From the NCBI RefSeq assembly GCF_001039355.2, contig NW_019776112.1, positions 1 to 47,050 on the forward strand: DNA of 47,050 bases, in the 5' to 3' direction. How positions within the stretch are numbered: position 1 is the stretch's first letter; each line of letters begins with the position of its first letter. Below the pieces are notes generated by a model. The model saw only the letters and a program-made list of their open reading frames with translations, was not told the DNA's origin and searched no databases. Shown here in pieces: positions 11,496-22,732 of this stretch. A program made the translations under genes and the position numbers. This stretch comes from Lingula anatina. Taxonomy: Eukaryota > Brachiopoda > Lingulata > Lingulida > Lingulidae.

Positions 11496-12170
11496 GAAAA
11501 ACAGACAAAAGAAAACAAAAAGAACAATAACAGACTTGCCTTCATCCGACATATGATGATCCATGATGTAAGCGACTGTTACAAGTCCGTAACTTGTTTC
11601 ACTGCATGTAATTACCCTATTAATCGCCATAAATTCGAAATACTAGCTACATGTTCAAGGAACTATTGGAACTGCTACTTCCAGTATAAACTTAGCTGCA
11701 CTGGACGTGTCCATGCATTTTGTATACAGTGTACATTCAGAATTTGACTCAATTGAACTCCTGCACATTCATAGACCACAGTTATATGGATCCATTTATA
11801 TTACAAACTCTCTTTACATTCTTGCGCAAAAGTGTACACAGAGTTTAATACAGTGTTAGCCACAGTAAAATGTTAATTAAACAAGATTAATTCATTGACT
11901 GTTTCTTTTGCTATGATCGAATTGTACATACGTATTTATTTTTCATTTAACTTTAGTGCTTCGTTTTCTTAATTTTATTTGATACTTTATACTATAAAAT
12001 AAAAAATACATACTTTATGCTTATATTCTCGTTTCTTAACGCTACTGCTACTGCATTAAGCACTCTAGTTCTGACGTCTTATTATGTTGTTAAACTTTGC
12101 CAGGAGGCAAATCTTTCATCGCCGGAAGGTCATATGTCACGGGGTAACATAACATTTAAAATAATAGTTT
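11496..12170. other. AT-rich spacer, nothing recognised
   Basis: Short chance frames only. The second copy of the CGGAAGGT..GTAACATAACATTT repeat lies at 12122-12168, directly before composite repeat unit A. Confidence 0.5.
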
Positions 12171-14434
12171 AGCTAGAGGCAAACATTTTGGACACTTATC
12201 TCCTCCAACAATGACCACAACTTTGAGCTAAGACTCTCCAAAAAGATATTTCTAATTTGGCTAATTCCATTCAGAATGCAAAAAGGACTGGTGCAATGTT
12301 GACCCCAGTGATCACAGATCCGCTGCGTGCCTTGGCAGACAAAGCTGAGAGGATCTCCGAGGGAGCAAATGTTTGGAGAGGGCAGCCCCTAACAGCTATA
12401 AAGTTAATATTCTGAGAGAACAGCATTGCTTGGTGATGCTAGTTTATTGTTCTTTAGCTAATGTCAAGCACTGCTTTTGCTATATTATGCCACTGTTGGC
12501 TCATTAAAACAGTACTTGACCTTAACAAACACCTTTACTAACAATTACTAAGCCACAATTAAGTATCAAGGATTATTTTTTCCTTATAGCTGCTGCAAGT
12601 AGGAAGAGAAAAGAAGTGGAGGGCGTTATGCAGCCTTTTAACAGGTCTTTCCTCGAATTAAAAGAGAAGAAAATGAAGGCTGATGAAAGAGAAAGGCGTC
12701 AGCATGAAGAGGAGTTGAAGTGGAGGAGAGAGGAAAGGAGATGGAGGCACACAAAATAGCTCTACTGTCTCCATCTATGGGTCCACCAATTCCCCATTCC
12801 TAAATCAATCATCTTCTCAAAACAAGGGGCCTAATACAGCCTTTTAACAGCTCTTCCTCAAATTAGAAGAGAAGAGAATGAAGGCTGGCGATGAAAGAGA
12901 ATGGCATCAGCATGACGACGACTTGAAGTGGAGGAGAGAGGAAAGGGAGATGGAGGCACAGAGGAGGGAGGAGGAGAGGTAACATGAAATGTGCATGGCA
13001 CTATTGTTTGCTAACATGTTTTCCACATTAACACAAAATGGCTGTCCTGTCCCCATATCTGGGTCAACCAATTCCCCATTCCTAAATCAATCATTTTCTC
13101 AAAACAAGGGGCCAGATTATTTTAATTTTTTATGTTTACAAATTCAAGCCACATATTTCTGACATTTCAGAACAATATGTTTGCACTGTATACAATTTGG
13201 GTTCTATTTCCTCTCCCCTTTGTTTCTCCATTTCCGAGTACTTGGTTAGTGGGATAATGTTGACAAAATATTAGTCTTGCCATCTTGAAATCTGCCCAGT
13301 GGGGACATGCTTATTTATTAGCAGACTACTGCTATGTCTACACCATTTTTGGTTAGACGGCCTGTGACATTTGATATATGATGCATCAAATGATGTTGCT
13401 TTTTTTGCGAAGAAATATTTACCTAGAGAATAAGAAAAAATTGGGTTTGTGACATTTCAGCAGAGACAGCTGATGGAGATGAAAGCCAGCCTTCCACAAG
13501 TGGCCAGCCCTCCACAGCCAAAAGGAGGAGGCTCTCAGGGCCTAATTTTGATGATTACTTCAACATAAGAAAGAAGCAGCAGGAGGATCAGCGAATCCAA
13601 CTGGAAAACCAACGCTTAAGACAAGAGGCTCAGCATCTTGAGTAAGAAAGAGCAAGGGATGAAAAAAAGTTTGCCTTGATTTCAAAGCTTATTGAAAAAA
13701 ATAATTATGGAATTATATTATGGTATAGCAGAACAACTGGGGAGGAAAGAAATAAACTAACCAACATTGTAGAAACTGCAAGCAAGGTTATCAGGCAGGA
13801 TCTACCCAAGCTGGATGATATTTTTAAAGACAGAATGGAGAAAAGAACTGTTAACACCATGGAAGACTGTTCTCATCCTGCATCATCACTTTTTATGTTT
13901 TACCAAGCAGAAGTAGACTTTAAAATTTTTAAAGGCAGTAAATGCTTTTTAAACAGCTTTTATCCAAGTGCAGTGACACATTTTAATGTGATCACAAAAC
14001 CTAGTTCTTAATTTATCTGTTGTATTACTTTTACTCTATATATTATCAAACTTGCTCCGAAAGGAAAATGAGTTCCGATTTTAATAATTGGCCAAATAAA
14101 CTCTTATCTTACACTGTCCTGGAACACAATTTTCCCAACAAACACCCCGCTTCAGTACAGAATCTGACAGAATGCTCCCTACAGACACCAGACCAGCTGC
14201 AGTCATTTTATAAAATTTCTTCTCGATGGCACATCAGAGCAAAATAACAAGAAAGTGCTGGACAGAAGAGTTCATGCTATGGCATCTGATGTAATTTTTT
14301 ATTCTCTCGAGGGCCACTGTGAAACCATGGAACATGTACATGTGGATTTTCCTCTTTTACTAGTTCTAATTAAGCAACCCAGGCCCTGGGTCACTGTCTA
14401 AGTTACAATGATGCAAAGGGACTGGAAACTAAAT
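12171..14434 (+). mobile_element. composite repeat unit A with broken coiled-coil ORF
   Basis: It starts at GCTAGAGGCAAACATTTTGG and ends near GGACTGGAAACTAAAT. An exon-like piece after CCTTATAG at about 12589 reads SRKRKEVEGVMQPFNRSF and then a Lys/Glu/Arg-rich helix. After TTTCAG at about 13460 a second piece reads ETADGDESQPSTSGQPS, KRRRLSGPNFDDYF and a Gln/Arg-rich coiled coil. This resembles the C-terminal part of Myb/SANT-like proteins of PIF/Harbinger elements. An internal tandem copy of the first piece lies at 12830-13000. Stops interrupt several parts (for example after 13641). Near 14265 a HAMASDVIF motif is followed by stops. Unit B at 16019 is its sibling. Confidence 0.65.
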
Positions 14435-15107
14435 ACAAGATTGCGGCCCTGAGGCCGTTATAAAGCCACTTTTGCCTCTACCACACTTCTTACATCATCT
14501 TGACCAATCATTACAAGTTCCAATTAACATGTGACCCACATGTACGCGTTGAGGATCTTAGCAGTAGCAGTCAGATCGTATCCAGCCTCCGGCACGAGCG
14601 GTCAACTCCAGAGAGACTCTCAGTAGACGATAGTGTTTGTATACAGCAGAAGTAGCAGATTGGTAAGTCTTTCGCTTTATTTCATTCATTATCAGCTTGT
14701 TACGTTCATCATGGTCTACAGTTAGCATTATATCTCTCGTTCGTCACTTTACACCCACTGGATGTTAGGTCTCCTCGGATCGTCGATCTTAACAAGTCAG
14801 GATCTCAGCATCGGGGGCCGTATAGTAGTTCGTTTAGCAACATTAGATACCCCACTCGTTATATCATAATATTCAATCAGGTCAACCTTATGAATAATAC
14901 CCGTTCACTAGTATGTTTTACGGATCTATAGCTAATTGACCTCACCCCTGATAGACATCCTTCTCGTTATTAGAACCTCACCGTCATTGAGCACTCAAGT
15001 ATTACTCTATCTCTACATGTTAATTCACTTATTTATTCGTTAGTAACACATTGTATAGCCTTTTACACTTAAACTTGCTTTCCTAGACGTTTTCAGTTCA
15101 TATAAGG
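14435..15107. other. spacer between unit A and the gag-like fragment
   Basis: No long frame. A donor-like TTG/GTAAGTCTTTCG lies at about 14661. The stretch may be the 5' leader or LTR of the retroelement whose gag-like ORF follows, but no direct terminal repeat was found. Confidence 0.3.
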
Positions 15108-15139
15108 ACTTGGGGATGTAACCCAGTACATCCCCAAGT
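15108..15139. repeat. 12-bp perfect hairpin
   Basis: ACTTGGGGATGT at 15108-15119 pairs perfectly with 15128-15139 across an 8-base loop, about 100 bases before the gag-like frame. It could be a structure in the leader of the retroelement. Confidence 0.8.
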
Positions 15140-15182
15140 TCGTCAGCCTCCTTCCTCGTCACAGGGTAACACGGGTTACTCC

Positions 15183-15890
15183 TTCGCTAATCCCAGTCTT
15201 ACGGCCTCTCAGGGTTACATGGGTAACCCTGCCTCTAACCAAACGCAGCTTCAGCCACCCACTCACCTCCTCGGCTCGGTTCAGGATCAGGGCTCTCAAG
15301 GTAAGGGCAACTATTCATTATTAGATCAACATGTCCCCAAGACCCTCAGGGAAAAAATCTGGGCCAAAGAACCTGTAGATATGAATTCTCTTCTCCCTCC
15401 CACTTCGAATACGTTATCTTCGACGGAAATCTCGACACACCACCAACTTGTACAGCAGCCTAAAGTCTACGACGACGGGAAGATATCAATTACGATGTCC
15501 CTTATGCACAAGCGTTCTTCTCTGATAACTCCATATCAATGGCAGTGCACCTTCCACGTTTTTAGTGTCATTTACTTGCAGTGCTTCCCCTCGGAAGCCA
15601 TGAGCCTCCTGCATTACGCAAATCTCATTCTCGAAATGCAGGCTAATAAATTTCCAAATTGGCATCTGTACGACGAGAAGTTTAGAGCCACAGAGTGTCA
15701 TGCGACTCACAGTGTCATCTATTTGATAAGATGTTAACAGTGCCATCAAATGTACATCGGGGGAAACGAGACAGAAATTAAAAGACAGAATTAGACACCA
15801 CTGCTGCACTATAAACAACAAACACCTGTTTGTGCCTGTGGGACAACACAACACTCAGCTAAAGACGTCACTGTCACCATCTTAAAAGGA
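15183..15890 (+). pseudogene. retroelement remnant: DIRS-type gag-like ORF joined to a GIY-YIG fragment
   Basis: The frame at 15183-15737 (first ATG 15219) contains HVPKTLREKIWAKEPVDMNS, then ITPYQWQCTFHVF and FPNWHLYDEKFR. These match the pattern I know from gag-like proteins of tyrosine-recombinase (DIRS-type) retroelements in marine animals. Directly after it, SVIYLIRC and QCHQMYIG match the start of the GIY-YIG endonuclease domain found in Penelope-like and some LINE elements. A stop at 15735-15737 and an extra base near 15759-15765 break that domain; similarity fades by about 15890. The two parts normally belong to different element classes. Confidence 0.55.
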
Positions 15891-16018
15891 AGAGATGCAT
15901 CAGTAAAATACTCATTTTCAATAACTGATATGTGACGTAAATTTTAATTGAATTATCATTATTAACTCACTTAGATTTATAAAGATGTTTCCGTTGGACT
16001 AGAAAGCTAAACTAAATC

Positions 16019-17966
16019 AGCTAGAAGCAAACATTTTGGACTCTTATCTCATCCAACAATGACCAAAACCTTGAGCTCACTAAGACTCTCCAAAAAGACA
16101 TTTCTAATTTGGCTAATTCCATTCTGAATGCAAAAGGACTGGTGCAATGTTGACCCCAGTGATTGCTGATTCGCTGCGTGCCTTGGCAGACGAAGCTGAG
16201 AGGATCTCCAAGGGAGCACTGCTTTTGTTATATTATGCCATTGTTGGCTCATTGAAATAGTACTTGACCTTTACTAACAATTACTAAGCCACAATTAAGT
16301 ATCAAGGGTTATTTCTTCCTTATAGCTGCTGCAAGTAGAAAGAGAAAAGAAGTGGAGGACCTTATGCAGCCTTTTAACAGGTCTTTCCTCAAATTAGAAG
16401 AGAAGAGAATGAAGGCTGGCGATGAAAGAGAAAGGCATCAGCGTGAAGACGACTTGAAGTGGAGGAGAGAGGAAAGGGAGATGGAGGCACAAAGGAGGAG
16501 GAAGGAGAGGGAACATGAAATGTGCATGCCACATTAACACAAAATAGCTGTCCTGTCCCCATGTCTGGGTTCACCAATTCCCCATTCCTAAATCAATCAT
16601 TTTCTCAAAACAAAGGGCCAGATTGTTTTAATTTATAATGTTTACAAATTCAAGCCACACATTTGACATTTCAGAACAATATGATTGCACCATATACAAA
16701 TTGTGTTCTATTTCCTCTCTCTTTTGTCTCTCCATTTCCCAGTACTTGGTTAGTGGGATAATGTTGACAAAATATTAGTCTTGCCATCTTGAAATCTGTC
16801 CACTGGGGACATGGTTGTTTATTAGCAGACTACTGCTATATCTACACCATTTTTGGTTAGACAGCCTTTGTCATTTGATGTAAGATTTAGGAAATGTTGC
16901 TTTTTTGCAAAGAAATATTTACCTAGAGAATAAGGAAAAATTGGGTTTGTGACATTTTAGCAGAGACAGCTGACGGAGATGATAGCCAGCCTTCCACAAG
17001 TGGCCAGCCCTCCACAGCCAAAAGGAGGAGGCTCTCAGGGCCTAATTTTGATGACTATTTTAATATACGCAAGAAACAGCAGGAGCTGGATGCCCAGCAC
17101 CTCCAGCAGGAGGATCAGTGAATCCAACTGGAAAATCAATGCTTAAGACAAGAGGCTCAGCGCCTTGAGCAAGAAAGAGCAAGGGATGAAAAAAAGTTTG
17201 CCTTGATTTCAAAGCTTATTGAAAAAATTGCTTATGGAATTATATTATGGTATATGCGGAACAACTGGGGAGGAAAGAAATAAACTATCCAACATTGTAA
17301 AAACTGCAAGCAAGATTATCGGGCAGGATCTACCTATGCTGGACGATATTTTTAAAGACAGAATGGAGAAAAAAAACTTAACACCATGGAAGACTCTTCT
17401 CATCTTGCATCATCACTTTTTACGTTTTTACCAAGCAATAGTAGACTTAATTTTTTAAAGGCAGTAAATGCTTTTTAAATAGCTTTTATCCAAGTGCATT
17501 TTAATTTGATCTCAAAACCTAATTCTTAATTTATCTATTGTGTTACTTTTACTCTGTATATTATCAAACTTGTTCCAAAAGGAAAAGGAGTTCTGATTTT
17601 ATTAATTGGCCCAATAAACTGTTATCTTATCTTACACTGTCCTGGAACACAATTTACCCAACAAAAACCCTGCTTCAGTACAGAATCTGACAGAATGCTC
17701 CCTACAGACACCAGACCAACTGCAGTTATTTTATAAATATTTCTTCTTGGTGGCATATCAGAGCAAAATGACAAGGAAGTGCTGGACAGAAAAGTTTATG
17801 CAATGGCATCTGATGTAATTTTTATTCTCTCGAGGGCCACTGTGAAACCATGGAACATGTACGTGTGGATTTTCCTCTTTTACTAGTACTAATTAAGTGA
17901 CCCAGACCCTGAATAGGATGGGTCACTGTGTCAATTACATTGACGCAAAGGGACTGGAAACTAAAT
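16019..17966 (+). mobile_element. composite repeat unit B, sibling of unit A
   Basis: It matches unit A over almost all its length, from GCTAGAAGCAAACATTTTGG to GGACTGGAAACTAAAT. The first coiled-coil piece is a 61-codon frame at 16352-16537 (MQPFNRSFLKLEEKRM); the second lies at 16970-17220 and again reads FDDYFNIRKKQQ, with a stop near 17121. It lacks unit A's internal duplication and has about 200 fewer bases after 16215. Both copies are broken, so neither makes the full protein. Confidence 0.65.
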
Positions 17967-18120
17967 TGACATCAAGAAAACAGAAGAAAACAGACAAAAG
18001 AACCCACACCTGCCACGGAAAACAATTGCAGCTGATTTGAATTGCACTGCAAGGGAACAGATTTATTGGCGGTGACAGACTATTTTTCAGATTTTATTGA
18101 AGTAAGAGAACTGAAAAGTA
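17967..18120 (+). pseudogene. Gypsy-type integrase fragment (short copy)
   Basis: This 150-base piece matches 20583-20750 and is followed at about 18119 by TATGGAATCCCAGGA, which corresponds to about 20801 of the other copy. The copy has therefore lost the bases in between, and also a 260-base segment before it. It encodes the integrase region around LLAVTDYFSDFIEV, the first catalytic-Asp strand of the retroviral-type integrase core. It is broken. Confidence 0.6.
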
Positions 18121-18214
18121 TGGAATCCCAGGAGGGCCAAGAGAAAAAAATAAATAAATAAATAAATTGAAAAAAAAAATCAATACATTTGAAATGAAAA
18201 AAAAAAAGTTGTGA

Positions 18215-18292
18215 AATTTGCAAGATCGTGTATAATCCCGCGAGATCGCGCGTAATCCTGCGTAGTCGTGCGAGATCCCGCGAGATCAATCG
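18215..18292. repeat. degenerate GCGAGATC / CGTAATCC short repeat
   Basis: Blocks such as CCCGCGAGATC, GCGCGTAATCC and GTGCGAGATC recur about every 10-12 bases in an otherwise AT-rich region, just upstream of the four-exon gene. CG dinucleotides are concentrated here. It may be a small minisatellite or a CpG-rich start region. Confidence 0.5.
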
Positions 18293-18307
18293 TGTTTCAT
18301 TTTCAAG

Positions 18308-19988
18308 ATGAAATTTTTAAAAAAATTACAAAATCTTGCGAGAAAGTGCGAGAACAAAATCATGGTGAACGAGGCAAGGAGGGGCTGTTCGAAATACCAA
18401 CAATGCAATGAACATGAAGAGGAGGATGGCATTTGTAAAGGGAAAACAAAGACAAAAGTCCACAATGGACCGGCGCCAGTACGTGGGATGCAAACACGTA
18501 AGTTGTTGACTATCGTTTAAATGGGAGTAATCAATGGTCTGGTGTGATATAGTCACAGTACTTAGTGTGTGGCGCAAAATTAAAATCAATTCAATGGGCT
18601 TACTGTTAAAACGGGGCATTTCGAAAGTCCAAAGGTTCATTGGTCAAAAAAATGGTAACATTGTCATTGGCTTTTTAATCAATGGTTCATTGGTCCGAAG
18701 GTTCTATAGTGAACATTCGGACCAATGAACCGTGAGACTATTGAACCTTCGGACTATTGCTAAAGATCATGTTTACAATTGAAACAGACCATCCAATACT
18801 CTGGGACCTATCAGGTATATTAGATTAATCTATTTCTAGATTATTTGCTACTGTACTGATGTACGTGCCTTTAGTGGGGCGCACAATATTGCCTAAGTAG
18901 GTCACGTCAAAAAGCAGCACTTCTTACCCCCCCTTCCCCAAAGGCCGCGTTTCTACCGCCTATTTAATTATTGGCTGCCAATTTACTTCCTCTCCCGAGT
19001 TGTTCATTTTGCCTATTCAATTCTGTTATTTTTTATTAATGACATGCGTATGTTTTCTTCATTTCAGCACTTGATGATCAGCAGCCATCATGTAGTTGGG
19101 CAAGTATTTCTTTAAAAAGAAAACAAAAATTTACGTTCCGGGACGGGAAGAAAAAACGCACTGAGGTATGTATATGTTTTGTACAATGTTATTTAAAGCA
19201 ATTGTTTTTAATCCCTAACATAAAAATTATGTACTGAATCTGTTACAGTTTTATCAACTTAGCGCTGGCAGCACTCCTGGTTTTGGTCCTGACCCTGCTC
19301 TGTGGTTCTTTGTTCTTGAGACTGATATAATTAAGACACAGTTACAGCTCCTCCTCTTAGGCCACAATGGCTTGAGTCCGCCCCTGACTATCACACCATG
19401 CCTTCCTTTCAACTGAAAATGCTCCTGCTGGTGCTATTACAATACCATGTAAATTTAAATATATCTGATTGTATCAAATTTTCATTTTAGACCATCACTG
19501 TGACCAAACTAAAAAAAAAATAACATCTAAATCTGGTAAAATCAGATTTGGCATTGTGAGAGATGAAGATGGGATACCAAACAGAGAGGTAATTCCTTAT
19601 TGATTGTTGAGCAGTCAGTCGAGCAATAAAGAATACAAGTTCAATCGTTTAGGACATAGCTTAACATAAAGAGATAATTATTAATAATATTGATAATATG
19701 AAAGCCCAACATAAATAGAGTATTAATTAATTAGGGCATTTACATAAAGTGTGGGTTCATACCTAATAAAAGTTGTATTACAACTTTGTTTCATTGCTGT
19801 AGGCATCAATTTCATTTTTGGTTTTACAATAAAGAACTGTTATCTTCCAGATCCCACTGAATGGTCCTTACTGCCATTCAGTTGCACTGGACTCATGCTG
19901 TCAGTATTTTGAAGGGAAGGACTCCCAATCCTTAATGGAAGCTGGGCAGAGGCTGTTTATTATGGCAAATAAAAATGGCCCAAGTTAA
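18308..19988 (+). pseudogene. unrecognised four-exon gene with a probable one-base frame break
   Basis: Four exons join with good splice signals and matching phases: 18308-18497 (donor CAC/GTAAGT, phase 1), 19068-19165 (TTTCAG acceptor, GAG/GTATGT donor, phase 0), 19491-19588 (TTTTAG, GAG/GTAATT) and 19851-19988 (TTCCAG, stop TAA). Exon 3 is 98 bases: after a run of ten A it hits TAA. One more A would make 99 bases, keep the frame open and restore phase 0 to exon 4. The product would be about 175 residues, Lys-rich in the middle, with several Cys (GCSKYQQCNEHEEEDGIC; GPYCHSVALDSCCQYFEG). The start could also be the ATG at 18362. It is either a young pseudogene or a true gene with a homopolymer error in the assembly. 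No family was recognised. Confidence 0.45.
18684..18731. repeat. 21-bp hairpin with 6-base loop
   Basis: 18684-18704 and 18711-18731 are reverse complements with one mismatch, enclosing TATAGT. Further partial copies of the GGTTCATTGGTCCGAAGGTT motif lie at about 18632 and, reversed, at about 18743. It sits in intron 1 of the four-exon gene. It may be the core of a small foldback element; the stem is somewhat short for an animal microRNA precursor. Confidence 0.8.
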
Positions 19989-20034
19989 ATCAAGAATATC
20001 TGGGCACAGCGAAGAAGATTTTTTTGTTTGTAAT

Positions 20035-20334
20035 GATGTACAGCACAGAATCTGACAGAATGCTCCCTACAGACACCAGACCAACTGCAGTTATTTTATA
20101 AATATTTCTTCTCGGTGGCATATCAGAGCAAAATGACAAGGAAGTGCTGGACAGAAAAGTTTATGCAATGGCATCTGATGTAATTTTTATTCTCTCGAGG
20201 GCCACTGTGAAACCATGGAACATGCACATATGGATTTTCCTCTTTTACTAGTTCTAATTAAGCAACCCAGGCCCTGGGTCACTGTCTAAGTAACATTGAT
20301 GTAAAGGGACTGGAAACCATATTGAGATATCCTG
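20035..20334 (+). mobile_element. composite repeat unit C (3' fragment only)
   Basis: This 300-base block matches the 3' ends of units A (from about 14153) and B (from about 17681), closer to B. It starts abruptly at GATGTACAGCACAGAATCTG, so only the tail is present. It is followed by about 250 bases absent from unit B and then by the Gypsy integrase remnant. Confidence 0.7.
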
Positions 20335-20582
20335 TCCTAATTGAAAGCAGTGATGCATGGAAGTAATCAAACTTAAAGCCCAACCTTGCAACAGCTAGTA
20401 TTGGGGACAATAACAATGCCAATGTGAAGACACTACATGGCAATTAAACCCTGCATGTGACTGAGAGGCATCCCTTCCTGTTTTATATTCCTGGAGATAG
20501 AAGAATGTTAACAATTTGCCTGTGACATTATGTATTGGCCATGAATGAACAGTCAGATTGAAGATGTAGTCAGTGTGTTCAG

Positions 20583-21154
20583 AGTATCAAGAAAACAGAA
20601 GAAAACAGACAAAAGAACCCACACCTGCCACGGAAAACCATTGCAGCCGATTTAAATTGCACTGCAAGGGAACAGATTTGTTGGCAGTGACAGACTATTT
20701 TCAGATTTTATTGAAGTTAGAGAAATGAAAAGTTAGAGAACTAAAAAGCAACACTCACAGCCAGTCTGTGATAAGAGAATTTGCTTAAATATTTAGTGCA
20801 TATGGGATCCCAGAAAAATTAATCAAAGACAATGACCCACAGTTCAATCACTTTTTACCTTTTCTAACCCCACTTGATTTTCTAAGGTTTTGGAAGATAA
20901 GTGAGAGCAGTGTGTCTCTACATGCAGGATTTATGTACAACTACATCAAAGATCCTTTGCCAATGTTGAAGACAGGCTACATGAATCCCATATCAGAGTC
21001 CCCAACAAGCAATAATGCTATAAGGGAATCTATGATGAGGACCAAGAATATTGCTAAAGAAACTGACCGGGACTATGCTGTGCTCAGATGTGACTTTGCA
21101 AGTAAACTCAAACCTGAGAGAACAGTTTCATTAGCCCTGTATGTATCAATTTAA
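20583..21154 (+). pseudogene. Gypsy-type integrase remnant
   Basis: Broken frames keep the outline of a Ty3/Gypsy integrase core: LAVTDYF and FIEV around 20690-20725, then SQSVIREFA, AYGIPEKLIKDNDPQFNHF at about 20795-20855 (second catalytic Asp), and after 20990 an 80-codon frame whose NAIRESMMRTKNIAKETDRDYAVL resembles the helix after the third catalytic position. Stops and shifts separate these pieces and a short duplication of GTTAGAGAA sits at about 20724-20740, so no enzyme can be made. No LTR was found in the window. Confidence 0.6.
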
Positions 21155-21242
21155 ATTATTGTTTTTCTTTTTATCAAGAGCTTATAAAACATGTGGGTAT
21201 TACCTCCAATATTTCTGTGACTGTCAGTCATGGAGTAAATGA

Positions 21243-21304
21243 CTAGGGTCATTTCACCTGGAATGAATTCACCTGGATTTTCATTCCAGATGAAATGACC
21301 CTAG
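21243..21304. repeat. 23-bp hairpin
   Basis: 21243-21265 and 21282-21304 are reverse complements with one mismatch, around a 16-base loop that repeats TTCACCTGGA. It lies just after the Gypsy remnant and could be the tip of a foldback element. Confidence 0.8.
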
Positions 21305-21309
21305 GGGAT

Positions 21310-22730
21310 TACAGAAATGATGAATGACTTGCTGTAAGGACAAGGAAAAAGCGTCACTGTACGTCAGACAAGGGACCGTGCGAAGCACTTATTGAAAATG
21401 CATAAAGAACATGAGGCAAATTCACAAAAAGCATGAGTTTACATTGAACCTTCCTCGATGTTTGCTTTTCGTGACATTCTATTGTTTCTTTTGCTGATCA
21501 AAATCCATTTAAACTTTTTAAAAAGTTTTTTTTAAATGTCATCACTATCAGCGTCAAAAAGAAGCGCTTGTACCACCAAATCAATAATGGAAGCCATCTT
21601 GTCACACAAGCGACCTCTATTGCTTACGTATTCGTTGTTTGGCGTTTGCGAAACGGCCGCTACGCCTTATGACGTACTCGTACGAACCTAGTTTTTGTAC
21701 TTCGTCTTCGTTGTTTGCTAAACCTCTGTATTGACTAAGAGAAGGGAGTGTTTTGTAGTGTAACTTGATTGACATGACCTCGTTGTAGCGCAGAATGTAA
21801 TGTAAACGAGAGAGAACAATGTAAGAGGTTGAACGGAGAGGAATTAATTGTAGATAGCAAAGTAGGAAAGTGATAATAAAGGATATGTAGGAACATGGAA
21901 GACAAAGTCAATAACGTTGTCACATTAGTCATACCAATAGTTTGGGGGAAAAGCATGCAAGAATCCTTGTTCATCCACCTTTTGGCAACTAATGCATGAC
22001 AGCAAGTTAGCAGAGAAACCAATGTCATGATTCTGTCACTCCTTAACCACAATCTCTGCCTGTTCCCAGCTAGGGTCAAGTCATACCCTCCCCTTGCATT
22101 TTCTGCACTGGTTCACATTCAATTTATGGATATCCACTGCTTAATGGTTAAAACACGAAAGAAAAGATATTTGTAAGAGATGAGCTGTGCTTTGTCTGTT
22201 TAAAGAAAGCACTAGTGTCTATGTGTGACATGTACAAAACATAATAAGAGAGGTTTTCCTGCCATACATTTGCATGTAGAAACTGATCATGCAATTCTAC
22301 ATATAGAGGGTGGGGGTACTGAAATTATTTGTTAAGAACAAAGAACAATTCTAAGAAATTAGTAAGCTTTGTGCAAATGGAGGACAGAGCCTGAACTTGT
22401 GATGATTTGGTTTTCAGATCTGTGCCATTTCCTGAGATAGACAAACATCATCCCCACAGATACAATAACACACACGCAAATTGATAACTAACTTAATGCA
22501 TGACTTCATCCAACTTTCTTATGTAGGTACTGTACTGTATATGCAGTAAGTCCGTACCTAGGAATCTTGCATAATGAATAGGATATGTCCTAATTTTGAA
22601 TGAATAGGACAAAACTGTTATACAGACCCATATTTTGTAAGAGTCCTTACAGCTGCTGTCCTGGGGCATATAACTACAAGTCTAACGCACTTATATTGCT
22701 TGTATGGTATGGCATTACTTTTGCACAAAC
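21310..22730. other. intergenic stretch 3' of FAM151A, nothing recognised
   Basis: Holds only chance frames, among them a 114-codon one on the - strand at 21735-22079 with no coding character. The part next to 22733 should be the 3' UTR of the FAM151A gene. Confidence 0.5.
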
Positions 22731-22732
22731 AA

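Noticed and set aside
21735-22079. 114-codon frame on the - strand
   Set aside because: No coding base bias, no domain, no splice signals in phase; lies in the region expected to be FAM151A 3' flank.
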